DNA from: Lachnospiraceae bacterium
Lineage (GTDB): Bacteria; Bacillota; Clostridia; Lachnospirales; Lachnospiraceae
DNA length: 64,000 bases
Assembly: GCA_902363835.1 (NCBI GenBank)
Contig: CABJBM010000003.1
Span: 186,001 to 250,000 of the forward strand
Direction of reading: 5' to 3'
Positions within the stretch are counted from its first letter, which is position 1, and each line of letters starts with the position of its first letter. The notes below the pieces were generated by a model, which was not told the origin of the DNA, searched no databases, and worked only from the letters and a program-made list of their open reading frames with translations. Made by a program: the position numbers and the translations under genes. Positions 7,979-16,717 of the stretch are shown here, one piece after another.

Positions 7979-8902
7979 TTAATTGTAACCATACTCTGTC
8001 TTGTCAAATCTTTTTGAACAAAAAACATATCCTTTATAAGGAACAAACGTATCCTTATATTTTTTAATTGAATATTTATTAACTCCTGTTTCATTAACAC
8101 ACTTATCTTGAGTATAGTACTCTTTTACAAAATCAAGGTTTTCATTATAAACAAATATATGTATTCCATTATTGTACATTGGATTATTTTTCCCTGATAA
8201 ATCAACCTTTTTACGTATCTTACCATTGATTAAGACTAGGTTTGATAATATCAAGTCTAGTTTATAAGTAGAAAACTCTAACTCATAAAATGCAATATAT
8301 CCATGAGAACATCCATTGTTGGCAATTTTGTCATTATTAAAATATGTACCTAACATTGTATTTGCATCTATAATTTTTTCAAATCTTCCAATATAGTTTT
8401 TATGGATATCATATACAACGAAGGGAGCGGTACCAGCAGAAGTTGCCATTTTAACCCTAGTGCTATATGGAACACTAACATTTTTCCTTCCTCCAAACTC
8501 CAAATTATATAAGTCACGTCCATCTTTGAGATATTTATCTATCCAATATCTTTCTTTGTCATCTAAGTCTTCTGATGTTGTAACGCAACATAACTCTTGA
8601 TAAACAAAGTAATCTCTTCCATATCTTCTGATATCATCATACAGAGGTTGTTTTCTCCCGTTCTTTGCGTCTGAAAAATGCTTAGACATCCTATCGTTTA
8701 AAGGTTTTATGGTTTGTCCTATGTAATATTTATTTGTTTTAGTACAATAGATTTCGTAAATAATGTTTTTGTATCTTTTTAATTTGACCATTTTCATACA
8801 GTCTTTACATTTTGATTCTAATCCATCGCGAAATCTTTTATTTCTATTAAAGAAAGTATTTGTATTTGGTAATTCTTTTTTACATCCGGTACATATTTTT
8901 AT
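7979..8902 (-). CDS. GIY-YIG homing-type endonuclease, ATA start
   Basis: The catalytic domain begins near residue 46 with IIYEIYCTKTNKYYIGQT, the GIY-YIG signature, followed by the conserved Arg and Glu regions (DRMSKHF, DKERYWIDKYL). Upstream of the first ATG (8797) the frame continues through a zinc finger, CTGCKKELPNTN...ESKCKDC, typical of phage GIY-YIG endonucleases, so the gene must start earlier. An ATA overlaps the stop codon of the DNA ligase gene and follows its GAGGTGA, giving 307 residues. Such enzymes cut DNA and spread themselves. The C-terminal part is a likely DNA-binding region. Confidence 0.8.
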   Translation of the reverse strand: MKICTGCKKELPNTNTFFNRNKRFRDGLESKCKDCMKMVKLKRYKNIIYEIYCTKTNKYYIGQTIKPLNDRMSKHFSDAKNGRKQPLYDDIRRYGRDYFVYQELCCVTTSEDLDDKERYWIDKYLKDGRDLYNLEFGGRKNVSVPYSTRVKMATSAGTAPFVVYDIHKNYIGRFEKIIDANTMLGTYFNNDKIANNGCSHGYIAFYELEFSTYKLDLILSNLVLINGKIRKKVDLSGKNNPMYNNGIHIFVYNENLDFVKEYYTQDKCVNETGVNKYSIKKYKDTFVPYKGYVFCSKRFDKTEYGYN

Positions 8903-10206
8903 TATGAATTCACCTCATCATCTGCAAATTTTTTATCGCAATCATCTCGGCAACTAATAAAAATTGGAAACTGTAATGATCTACCTCCATTTTTATTTTT
9001 GGTTTCTTCTTTGTACTTAATAGAGATAATATGATTTAAAATTTCATTCTGATGACTGGAATAATACGATCTCATATCATCGCTAAAACCAGATCCAATA
9101 TCAATCACCGATTCTCCGTATTTACACGTAATAGACCCCATAATTCCCTTATATTTACCAGAAGTTGCAACGTTTACATGGATACAACGCAAATCTATTT
9201 CTTTGAATTTCTTCACCTTAATTAAATTCTTTGTGCGCTTACACTCATAGGGAGTATCAAGATTAATCATGATTCCCTCCCAGTCTTCTTTCTCCGCAAT
9301 ATCCAACCATTTCCATATTTCATTATGGTCTGTTCCAGAGTAGACTCTTGGTACAATCTCAATATTTTTACTTCCGTAATCGTCTATGTATAATGACAAC
9401 AGACTTAATCCATTACTTCTTTTACCGTAAGTTTCAGCGGATTTACCTGTCCAAAATTCTTCCAATGGAAAAATATCAAACACAACAAGTTTGAGCTGTG
9501 ATTTATCCTTGTCCTTACTCATCGCAATTCCAGTTCCCTTCTGAAAAGCTTCTGAATCAGATAATCCCTCTTCATTCTTATATAGAAGTTCTCCGTCAAT
9601 GAACATATCAGAAAGCCCCATAGCTTTTAAATCATTAATAATGTGATCTAAACCGATATACTCTTTTCCCTGACGAGTCATGATTCTATCACCAATAAAT
9701 GCAGCTCTTGTACCATTGAGTTTTCTGGACAAGAATATCTTCTCATTACCTTTCAACTTAACTTTATCAATAGGAGCTCCCAACATTAAATCGAAAGTAG
9801 GAATCAGCCCTGGAATCACAGAATTTACAACTTTAGCATCACAACCGAGTCTGAATTTCTTGGTAATCATCTGCTCATAGAATTCTCTATCCTCTTCGTG
9901 TCCACTTAAAAATGCTTGAATCTCATAAATATCAGAATCCTTACCAGTATTATTCAGTTTTAAGTAATCAATCACTTGGGGAAATTCGCTGAATTTGCAA
10001 AGATATAAAGGACTCAACTCTGTTTCTGGTTCAACATGTTTATGTATTTTTGCATCACTGATTCCTGTAACAATGTTGGAATCCAAAAGAAACTTGAGAC
10101 ACTTTTTAAATAATTCATTGTTACTATTTGCTTTAATAATTTCCTTCTTCTTGTTCAGGCTGCTTGTGTCCTGAATCTGCTTAAAATTTTTAATTACTTC
10201 GTTCAA
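8902..10206 (-). CDS. ATP-dependent DNA ligase
   Basis: The 434-residue protein has ligase motif I as RKLNGTR with nucleophile Lys at about 162, DGELLY (204-209), EGIMINL (310-316) and KVKKFKEIDL (330-339) before a C-terminal OB-fold region. It seals DNA nicks using ATP, as phage ligases do during replication and repair. The first 150 residues form the extra N-terminal domain seen in larger ATP-dependent ligases. The start is TTG behind AAGGAGG. Its last codons hold the ribosome site of the endonuclease gene, so the two are coupled. Confidence 0.88.
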   Translation of the reverse strand: MNEVIKNFKQIQDTSSLNKKKEIIKANSNNELFKKCLKFLLDSNIVTGISDAKIHKHVEPETELSPLYLCKFSEFPQVIDYLKLNNTGKDSDIYEIQAFLSGHEEDREFYEQMITKKFRLGCDAKVVNSVIPGLIPTFDLMLGAPIDKVKLKGNEKIFLSRKLNGTRAAFIGDRIMTRQGKEYIGLDHIINDLKAMGLSDMFIDGELLYKNEEGLSDSEAFQKGTGIAMSKDKDKSQLKLVVFDIFPLEEFWTGKSAETYGKRSNGLSLLSLYIDDYGSKNIEIVPRVYSGTDHNEIWKWLDIAEKEDWEGIMINLDTPYECKRTKNLIKVKKFKEIDLRCIHVNVATSGKYKGIMGSITCKYGESVIDIGSGFSDDMRSYYSSHQNEILNHIISIKYKEETKNKNGGRSLQFPIFISCRDDCDKKFADDEVNS

Positions 10207-10217
10207 TCAAATCCTCC

Positions 10218-10475
10218 TTATTGAGAAACGAATAAACTTCCATTTGCATTATATCTTGGTGTAATTCCACCCTTGTACGGTGCAGCGTAAACCATGTAAT
10301 TAACGCCTGTATCTGGATCAACATAGACATAAAATCTTGAACTTCCATTGTTTTCATATTGCTCAATTGATCCAGAATAGGTGGAACTTGCAATCACTGT
10401 ATCAGCACAAGCACCAAGCAAAAACACAGTAAATATGATAGCTGATATAGCTATTAATTTTTTAGTTCTTTTCAT
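10218..10475 (-). CDS. Lipoprotein
   Basis: The 85-residue protein has a basic start (MKRTKK), a hydrophobic segment and a lipobox (LLGAC) for lipid attachment, so it should be anchored outside the cell membrane. The mature part is Ser/Tyr-rich with a beta pattern ending TPRYNANGSLFVSQ. The ATG used follows GGAGG by six bases; an ATG seven codons earlier lacks a good site. Phage-encoded lipoproteins often act in superinfection exclusion, but nothing here proves that. Confidence 0.65.
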   Translation of the reverse strand: MKRTKKLIAISAIIFTVFLLGACADTVIASSTYSGSIEQYENNGSSRFYVYVDPDTGVNYMVYAAPYKGGITPRYNANGSLFVSQ

Positions 10476-10510
10476 ATATACCTCCAATCCTCCCATGAAA
10501 TACCCTTTTT

Positions 10511-10804
10511 TTAATCTGTAATCTGTACCAATGTTCCTGGCCTAACATACCAAATCGCCAATTTTTCCTCGTCTAAAACTCCTTGAAACTCACCATTCTC
10601 AGCAAATACTCTCCACCCAACCTTTGATATGGTTGGTGATTTGTCTAAATTAGCTGACCATAAAGAATTATAATCAATAAAATATCCATGTTCCTTCGTA
10701 AATTCGAATAGACATTCGCAGCCAACAATTTTATCTTTACAAAAACCTTCTACACAAGAACAAAGACAATTATTATACACATCACATTTTCTAAATTTAT
10801 CCAA
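10511..10804 (-). CDS. Cys-rich hypothetical protein
   Basis: The 97-residue protein has a cluster of Cys in the first 35 residues (CDVYNNCLCSCVEGFCKD, then CEC), suggesting metal binding, then a beta-like second half ending YVRPGTLVQITD. I place the start at TTG, six bases behind AAAGGAGGA; the longer ATG version would put the ribosome site inside the gene. Function unknown. Confidence 0.5.
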   Translation of the reverse strand: MDKFRKCDVYNNCLCSCVEGFCKDKIVGCECLFEFTKEHGYFIDYNSLWSANLDKSPTISKVGWRVFAENGEFQGVLDEEKLAIWYVRPGTLVQITD

Positions 10805-10817
10805 CAACTCTCCTCCT

Positions 10818-11024
10818 TTATCTGTAGCACCAATCTTCACATTTACTGTGTATGTATTTGATCGGGTACAATATGTAATATCCGATCATACACACCGTTG
10901 CAAGAACAAGGAAACACATAACCGAAGCAATTGTTATAAGTTTTCCTCTGCTCCATGCTACTTTCACATGGTCTTTATTTATCCAATAGAAATCGCCCGG
11001 ATAGCAAAAATCATCGTCATGCAT
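10818..11024 (-). CDS. Small single-pass membrane protein
   Basis: The 68-residue protein has one hydrophobic segment at about residues 29-53 (LITIASVMCFLVLATVCMI) flanked by charged ends and a C-terminal Cys pair. An AAAGG site precedes the ATG. Role unknown. Confidence 0.55.
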   Translation of the reverse strand: MHDDDFCYPGDFYWINKDHVKVAWSRGKLITIASVMCFLVLATVCMIGYYILYPIKYIHSKCEDWCYR

Positions 11025-11056
11025 TATACCTTTCTCCTTTTCCCCGAATAATTAAA

Positions 11057-11422
11057 TCAATTCTTAGAGACAATCTTAATCTTATATCCAAGTTCTTCTT
11101 CGATTTCTTCAATAGACATTGGTTTTTCATAATCCACATCTTCTTCAGGATCTAAATCTTGCCATGTGTCTCCTTCAAAGATTTCATTAACAATACTAAA
11201 TCCCTTAGTGATCCAAGGTTCCCCTTCGCAGTCGTGAAAACCATACTTTTTGTTATATCTCATATCATAGTCATAATAAGTCTTTCCGTCTGTTTCTGCT
11301 TTATTTAACATCTCTAATGTTGTCATTTTCTTATTCTTCCTCCACTCTTCAAAATCAGCAACAATCCAACCTCTTGCTCTTGCTTGCGACTCAAAGTCTT
11401 CGTCAAAATTATATCTTGGCAT
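11057..11422 (-). CDS. Hypothetical acidic protein
   Basis: The 121-residue protein begins MPRYNFDEDFESQARARGWIV and is acidic throughout, with a long Asp/Glu-rich stretch near the end and a Lys-rich tail. The ATG chosen follows AAGGGG by eight bases; a TTG eleven codons earlier would bury that site. No recognised domain. Confidence 0.55.
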   Translation of the reverse strand: MPRYNFDEDFESQARARGWIVADFEEWRKNKKMTTLEMLNKAETDGKTYYDYDMRYNKKYGFHDCEGEPWITKGFSIVNEIFEGDTWQDLDPEEDVDYEKPMSIEEIEEELGYKIKIVSKN

Positions 11423-11451
11423 GGGAATTACCCCTTTTTGAAACCACTGTT

Positions 11452-11658
11452 TCAAGTCTTTCTATACTTTTCAGGCAGCTCCATCCAAGCAATAGGTTTC
11501 ATGCCGGTCACAGTAGAATTCCTAACTGTTATACACTTAATCCCTCCGTAGGCTGTAACGTATCCGATATACATATGTCCGTCACGTTCTGCTTGGAACA
11601 ATACTGATTCACCGGCTTTTGGTTTTTCATCTTTGATTAAAGTCCAATTATTCATCAT
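11452..11658 (-). CDS. DUF551-like protein
   Basis: The 68-residue protein has the pattern W..IKDEKPKAGESVLF near the start and a closing W-M-E-LPE (IAWMELPEKY), matching short DUF551 phage proteins. Its start overlaps the end of the gene at 11648-11854 by eleven bases, which suggests translational coupling. The family's function is not established. A similar element appears in the C-terminal half of the protein at 32633-33064. Confidence 0.6.
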   Translation of the reverse strand: MMNNWTLIKDEKPKAGESVLFQAERDGHMYIGYVTAYGGIKCITVRNSTVTGMKPIAWMELPEKYRKT

Positions 11659-11854
11659 CTTTCACCTCATAACACTGGCAGAAACATCTTGGCACCTGCG
11701 TCATATCCGGAAAGTAATCTCCGATGATTTTATCTTTTGCCACACAGCAATAATAATCACCACCTGTATTATCTCGAATGATAACTAATCTAAGATGCTT
11801 ACAGTATTTACACCTCTTATGTTTCGTTCTGTATTTTTTAATTTTCTCTGTCAT
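11648..11854 (-). CDS. Small zinc-binding protein
   Basis: The 68-residue protein starts very basic (MTEKIKKYRTKHKRCKYCKH) and carries CKYC, CC and CFCQC groups, a likely zinc ribbon that could bind nucleic acid. It overlaps the DUF551-like gene downstream and follows the zinc-ribbon gene at 11857 by two bases, within one operon. Confidence 0.55.
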   Translation of the reverse strand: MTEKIKKYRTKHKRCKYCKHLRLVIIRDNTGGDYYCCVAKDKIIGDYFPDMTQVPRCFCQCYEVKDDE

Positions 11855-11856
11855 AA

Positions 11857-12231
11857 TTAAGCACCAACGTAATTAAAATCTTTCCCATCCAGAATATTTA
11901 AAATAGCATTTTTGTCTCTTTCTAATGCTAAACAATAAGATGATCTTCTAATTGCATCTTCTGGTGATAATGGCATATTTTCATATTCTTTATCAATAAC
12001 TTTGTCAAGATATTCTGCAAATTCTTTAAGTCTCGTAATCATATCTTTACTATCTGGTTCAATTCTATTTATACCATTCTCTTTTTTACTATGCTCAAAT
12101 GCCCTTAGTTCATCTTTGGATACCCACTTTATCCAGGCTCCGCAATCATCACAATACAATCCAGTGTTATTGCCCTTTATTTCAGTGTGGAGAGATGTGC
12201 TACCACACTTTTTACAACAGTTCTGATACAT
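11857..12231 (-). CDS. Zinc-ribbon protein
   Basis: The 124-residue protein has an N-terminal zinc ribbon (CCKKCGS...LYCDDCGAW, about residues 5-32) followed by a helical C-terminal domain. The ribbon form is that of small DNA- or RNA-binding adaptors. Tight spacing puts it in the same operon as its neighbours. Specific role unknown. Confidence 0.6.
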   Translation of the reverse strand: MYQNCCKKCGSTSLHTEIKGNNTGLYCDDCGAWIKWVSKDELRAFEHSKKENGINRIEPDSKDMITRLKEFAEYLDKVIDKEYENMPLSPEDAIRRSSYCLALERDKNAILNILDGKDFNYVGA

Positions 12232-12233
12232 GT

Positions 12234-12416
12234 TTAATCACCTACCTTTCTCTTCAACCACTCTCGTAAAACGTCTTCTCCACAATGATGTTTACAACCA
12301 AAAGCACATCCTGACTTAGCATCTTCGCAAATATCGTTGCAATTTGGTCTACCTATATTGATGAAGAAAGCAAGCTGCTCATCGTTCATACCTCTAACCC
12401 AATCTCCGTTTGTCAT
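12234..12416 (-). CDS. Small phage protein, MTNGDW family
   Basis: The 60-residue protein starts MTNGDWVRGMNDEQLAFFI and contains four or five Cys plus His (CNDICEDAKSGCAFGCKHHC), a probable zinc site. Short proteins beginning MTNGDWIR and followed by a Cys-rich segment recur in Clostridia phages; their role is unknown. The ATG chosen follows GAAAGGA; an earlier ATG lies eight codons upstream. Confidence 0.6.
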   Translation of the reverse strand: MTNGDWVRGMNDEQLAFFINIGRPNCNDICEDAKSGCAFGCKHHCGEDVLREWLKRKVGD

Positions 12417-12432
12417 AAATCTTCCTTTCAGA

Positions 12433-13194
12433 CTAAGCACATTTATAATTTTTATCGTTCTTCATATCAACGACATATGAATACATAGCATTGTAAACAT
12501 TTCTGGGTATCACATCTACATATTCATCTGCTACCTGCTTAATAGTTCTCTCTTTATTTTCTGAATATACTTCATACGCTTCTTCCAAAGTTACATAGGT
12601 TCCCAAACTCTTGCCAACCCAAGTTGCGGAATATCTTCCTTTTCTCGTAATTGATATTCCTGATGGTAAACCGTCTTTATTTGGCTTATAATGAAATAAT
12701 TCGTTAATTCTTTGTGGAACAAGAAGGCATTTATCTGGTTGATATACTGTGTTAGATGGATCTATAATGTCTTTATCGACGTGCAATCTTCCATCGACTT
12801 CATATTTGTTTCGATTGTACCATTTGGCAAAATTTTGAAAATTATGCCACTCAGAACATACAGTTATTAATCCGTAATAAGCAGGATATTTACTTTTATA
12901 TTTTGGATCGTAGCATCTTGTCATCATGTTTATCCAAACTATATACTCCTGTGAGCTATTAGTCTTTCCACCCTTTGTTCTTGAAGAATACTCACCATCT
13001 CCCATATACCCAACACCAACTAATGTTCTATCATATGGATTTTTTACTTCGCCCTTAGAAAAATTTGTGTATTGTACATGCCTTTTTATGTAGCGGTTCT
13101 CGTCTAAAAACTCTATATCAATATCCGATTTGTTTCTATATCCGATGATCCGCATCGGTGTTCCACATTTGTTATTTCTGGTTTCTCCTAATAT
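12433..13194 (-). CDS. AP2/HNH-type DNA-binding protein, ATA start
   Basis: The 253-residue protein has an N-terminal module (LGETRNNKCGTPMRIIGYRNKSDIDIEF...), a central HNH-like region (MMTRCYDPKYKSKYPAYYG...VCSEWHNFQNFAKWY...VDKDII) and a C-terminal AP2-like module (LPSGISITRKGRYSATW). This is the form of selfish phage endonucleases. It is a clear paralogue of 56715-57497. The module's first residues (LGETRNNKCG) lie upstream of the first ATG, and the frame opens at an ATA behind AAAGGA, directly after a stop codon. The likely Cys/His metal and catalytic residues remain. Confidence 0.65.
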   Translation of the reverse strand: MLGETRNNKCGTPMRIIGYRNKSDIDIEFLDENRYIKRHVQYTNFSKGEVKNPYDRTLVGVGYMGDGEYSSRTKGGKTNSSQEYIVWINMMTRCYDPKYKSKYPAYYGLITVCSEWHNFQNFAKWYNRNKYEVDGRLHVDKDIIDPSNTVYQPDKCLLVPQRINELFHYKPNKDGLPSGISITRKGRYSATWVGKSLGTYVTLEEAYEVYSENKERTIKQVADEYVDVIPRNVYNAMYSYVVDMKNDKNYKCA

Positions 13195-13249
13195 TTATTT
13201 TTCATCCTTTCTGTCAAAATGCCAATCAATAATATGTTTCAATGCTAAA

Positions 13250-13795
13250 TTACCTATTCCAATCCGTTCCGTATTTCTCTCGTATCTCGTCAAGCAAATC
13301 CCAGTATTTCCGATAGTATTCTTTATACATACGTTTCTCATAATTTATCTGCCGTTGTAATCCTTCTACAATACTTGGCTCTTCACTCTTTAAAATTTTC
13401 TCCGTTTCCCGATATAAAGAACGAATCATACTATCCTTTAAAATTTGTTCATCTACACCCAAAGTTTGTTTCTTTGCTCTTTTGACCAAATCGCCACCAA
13501 CGTAAACCCCTATGTGATTTGGAATCTCATCTTTTACTTCTCCATATAGTTCGTTGGTCAGAACAAAATAATTATAATGCCCAACGAATGTTTTCTTTGC
13601 TTTAGAATGAAAATCAGATTTTGATACTTTTATTTCATAACATCGCCATATCCCTTTAGTGTCATATGAAATATAGTCAACACGTTCTTTCCCAAACCAA
13701 CCTATAGTACATTCAAAAACTCCAAAATTTCCCTGTTTCCTAGTTGCCTTCCATATTGATGATTCTAAATTCTTAGTTTCTTCTGTCTTTGCTAT
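13250..13795 (-). CDS. MmcB-like PD-(D/E)XK nuclease, ATA start
   Basis: Read from an ATA placed just behind GGGAGATG, the 181-residue product begins IAKTEETKNLESSIWKATRKQ and contains ERVDYI (Asp about 40) then WRCYEIKVSKSDF (Glu 54, Lys 56), the PD-(D/E)XK nuclease pattern, and FVGHYNYFVL. This matches a phage family related to the DNA-repair nuclease MmcB. The first ATG lies 102 codons in, beyond the catalytic core, so initiation must occur earlier. The C-terminal 60 residues are a coiled-coil-like basic tail. Confidence 0.7.
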   Translation of the reverse strand: MAKTEETKNLESSIWKATRKQGNFGVFECTIGWFGKERVDYISYDTKGIWRCYEIKVSKSDFHSKAKKTFVGHYNYFVLTNELYGEVKDEIPNHIGVYVGGDLVKRAKKQTLGVDEQILKDSMIRSLYRETEKILKSEEPSIVEGLQRQINYEKRMYKEYYRKYWDLLDEIREKYGTDWNR

Positions 13796-13807
13796 TTTTA
13801 CATCTCC

Positions 13808-14329
13808 CTATCTAATCCTTAAGCTTTCACCCTGTGGATCTAAATGAGCAAATTCACAGTTAAGGGAACCGTCCTGTCCTTCAAGTCCATTCTCTTTTAA
13901 ATATTCTCTAATAGAATCTCCGTCAATAGCATCAGGCTGCTCAATCCTATACTCTTTGGGAACTTTTTCTACATCTACATCAATGACTAATTTTCTTTTA
14001 CCACCATTCTTCTGAATGTTGAATGAGAACAAATCAGTTGTAAATTTCTTCTTTCCAGTAACTCTCATGCACATTTCAAGATTTTGTTTCAACCATTTAA
14101 TTCTATTTTCTAATACCTTTTTTCTATTAATTAAACGTTCTGATTCTGTATCCAACCCCTTAATATTTGACTCTAAAGATTTAATAATTTTGGCATATCC
14201 ATCGGCTTTTTCCTCAATTTCAAAATCAATTCCTTCAATAGTGTCCATTATCATCTGTTCATCACAATCTGCGTCTTCCAACATATCCATTAATTCTAAA
14301 AACTGACCCGTTAATTCATATAATTTCAA
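13808..14329 (-). CDS. Gp157-family phage protein
   Basis: The product (173 aa) starts MKLYELTGQFLELMDMLED and has the long helical middle and C-terminal KKKFTTDLFSFNIQKNGG segment of the siphovirus Gp157 family. Members sit in phage replication/recombination clusters and have been linked to phage resistance in streptococci; the biochemical role is open. I take the third candidate codon, TTG, eight bases after GGAGG, because it matches the usual MKLYEL start. It follows the RecD gene closely. Confidence 0.75.
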   Translation of the reverse strand: MKLYELTGQFLELMDMLEDADCDEQMIMDTIEGIDFEIEEKADGYAKIIKSLESNIKGLDTESERLINRKKVLENRIKWLKQNLEMCMRVTGKKKFTTDLFSFNIQKNGGKRKLVIDVDVEKVPKEYRIEQPDAIDGDSIREYLKENGLEGQDGSLNCEFAHLDPQGESLRIR

Positions 14330-14341
14330 TATCAAATCCTC

Positions 14342-16717
14342 CTATGCTATTTTCTCTTCTTTTTCTTTTAATCTGAATTTATTTTCAAGTAACATATCTC
14401 GTAAAAATGTTTGTTTGGTTTTCACCTCTTTTGTTTGAATAGCTTTTGAAACAGCAAAGTTATTTCCAACAAGAATGCAATATTTCTTTGCTCTGGTTAA
14501 AGCAGTATATAATAATTCCGAGTTATTCATTATAAAGCTGCTACTGTCCATTCCTACAATTGTAGAAGTGAATCCGCTACCTTGCATTTTATGTACTGTA
14601 CAGGCATATGCTAATTCTAAATTTTTTGAATCACTTTTACTAAATACAACCTCCCCAATTCCTACGAAATCAATAATGCAATATCCATCATCTCCTATTT
14701 CTTTAATGATCCCAATATTTCCGTTGAAAACAGGGGTGTTATCACCATTAGAGTTAACGCATTTGTAGTTATTCTTAGTATTTAAGACTTTATCTCCCAC
14801 CCGTATTAAATATTTTTTTACATTTTCCTTCTTCTTTTCTAAAAGAATTTCAATCTCATTACCATCATTGAACTTTGGATTATAGATATCTTGAATTTTT
14901 GTATTAATACTATAACAAGACAATTCTCCCTTTAATCTCATAGGAACACAAACTTGAACTTCCATTATATCTTTATATTTCTCCATCTCAGACTGAAAAT
15001 GTCTTATGATGTTATTTGAAAGAGATTCCTTATTTCCTGTAATATCAAGTTCCATATCCTTCAACTCACCCAGAACCGTATTTCCATCGAAACTATTTGA
15101 GAAAATCTGCTCTTGTGATGCTACTTTAATTGAAGTAGGAATAATTCCACTCATAAGAGCCTGTCTATGTGGTTTAGTTAATTTTACAATGGGTAATACA
15201 TTACTATCCAAAATATCAGCAAATACTTGGCAATTTCCGATAGGTGTCAACTGCTGAACATCTCCCATGATGATAACTTTCGCTCCTGACGGAATTGCTT
15301 CTAATAAAGATAGAAATAATGTTCCGTTAATCATAGTAGCTTCATCTATAAGTACAATATCCACAGCTAATTTATTTAGCTTATTAAACATAAATTGACC
15401 GTTCTGATAACCCAATGCTCTATGAATTGTACTTGCTGGAAGTCCAGTAGCTTCAGTAATACGGACACTCGCCTTTCCTGATAATGCACAAGCCAAGATA
15501 TTATAATTATCATATAGTGAACAAATTCCATTAGCAGTACTCGTTTTACCCGCACCGGCCAATCCAGTAAGTGCCATTACATGATTATCAAGACTTAATT
15601 TAATAGCAGCTCTTTGTTCGTTTGTAAATGTAAAGCCCTGTTCATCTTCTACTTTACTTACTATACTTTCCCAATTTCCAATATTGAATGACTTCGGAAC
15701 ATAATCCATATGCAATTCTGACTCTGTAACAATTGAGTCATAGGTATCATCTTCTGTTTCAGTTTCAATAATTTCGATATTACCTATCTGTAATCTGATT
15801 AGTTCTGACATAATTCTATTCTCTAAATCATAGAATTTTTTTAAGGCAATTTTAGTACCGTTATCCAAAACAACCACATCATTATTTTCAATCATCAACT
15901 TTGCAGTTGAGTTCACTACTTCTTCCGGAACAAAGCCGAGAGTATCGTACAAAGATTTCATTAATTCTTGGTAATTAAGATAACTTTTTCCCAACTCACC
16001 CTGTTCATTAAGGTGATGTAATAAAAATCCTTTAATTCTACGAATATCAAACTGACCAACACCAACTTTACAAGCGACTTCATCAGCTTTTTTGAACCCG
16101 ACACCTTCCACCCTAACGAGGTCATATGGATTATTTCTCACAATATCAATCACCGTATCTGGTGAATGATAAAAATCAACAAGTTTCTTGATAAATGTAT
16201 GAGTCAAACCTAACTGTCCCAATTCCATATAAATTGAACTATAGTCTTTGGACTCCTCAAATTCATCAATCATTTTCAGAGCTACTTGATTTCCTATCCC
16301 TTTAATTTTCATCAGGGATTTAACATCTCTCTCCTCTAAAAGTTTGATTACATCATCATATTCGTCAAATAGCTTATCCACCAAATTCTCGTTCAGTACA
16401 TTTTTCAAGAATTCTTTCTGTTTGTCTTTACTTGATATATCAATACATTTGCTGATATATACTATTTCATATGTATTCCCATACTGTTCATGTACGTCTG
16501 CTAATTTACAAAATACCTTATAGGTTGTTCCAAACTCCAAACTACATGTATTTCCTTTTAATTTTATTTGATCCATATCCTCATTACAATTTTCTAATGA
16601 TTTTGTGATATTAGCTCTAAATATTGCAAATTCATTTGATTCCACTTTTTTCACATACTTTGGAAATATAATCCAATCCAAAGTACATTCAAATTTCAAG
16701 ATTTTCTCTTCGTCCAT
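14342..16717 (-). CDS. RecD2-like DNA helicase
   Basis: The 791-residue protein has N-terminal helix-hairpin-helix repeats (LMKIKGIGNQVALKMI at about 135-150, VEGVGFKKADEVACKVG near 205-220), Walker A GLAGAGKT (about 385-392), Walker B IDEATM (457-462), GDVQQLTPIG (485-494) and a C-terminal UvrD-type YACTVHKMQGSG...LYTALTRAK. This is the 5'-3' RecD2 superfamily 1B helicase type, active in recombination and fork processing. The ATG overlaps the polymerase stop codon (TAATG), so the two are translated together. Confidence 0.88.
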   Translation of the reverse strand: MDEEKILKFECTLDWIIFPKYVKKVESNEFAIFRANITKSLENCNEDMDQIKLKGNTCSLEFGTTYKVFCKLADVHEQYGNTYEIVYISKCIDISSKDKQKEFLKNVLNENLVDKLFDEYDDVIKLLEERDVKSLMKIKGIGNQVALKMIDEFEESKDYSSIYMELGQLGLTHTFIKKLVDFYHSPDTVIDIVRNNPYDLVRVEGVGFKKADEVACKVGVGQFDIRRIKGFLLHHLNEQGELGKSYLNYQELMKSLYDTLGFVPEEVVNSTAKLMIENNDVVVLDNGTKIALKKFYDLENRIMSELIRLQIGNIEIIETETEDDTYDSIVTESELHMDYVPKSFNIGNWESIVSKVEDEQGFTFTNEQRAAIKLSLDNHVMALTGLAGAGKTSTANGICSLYDNYNILACALSGKASVRITEATGLPASTIHRALGYQNGQFMFNKLNKLAVDIVLIDEATMINGTLFLSLLEAIPSGAKVIIMGDVQQLTPIGNCQVFADILDSNVLPIVKLTKPHRQALMSGIIPTSIKVASQEQIFSNSFDGNTVLGELKDMELDITGNKESLSNNIIRHFQSEMEKYKDIMEVQVCVPMRLKGELSCYSINTKIQDIYNPKFNDGNEIEILLEKKKENVKKYLIRVGDKVLNTKNNYKCVNSNGDNTPVFNGNIGIIKEIGDDGYCIIDFVGIGEVVFSKSDSKNLELAYACTVHKMQGSGFTSTIVGMDSSSFIMNNSELLYTALTRAKKYCILVGNNFAVSKAIQTKEVKTKQTFLRDMLLENKFRLKEKEEKIA

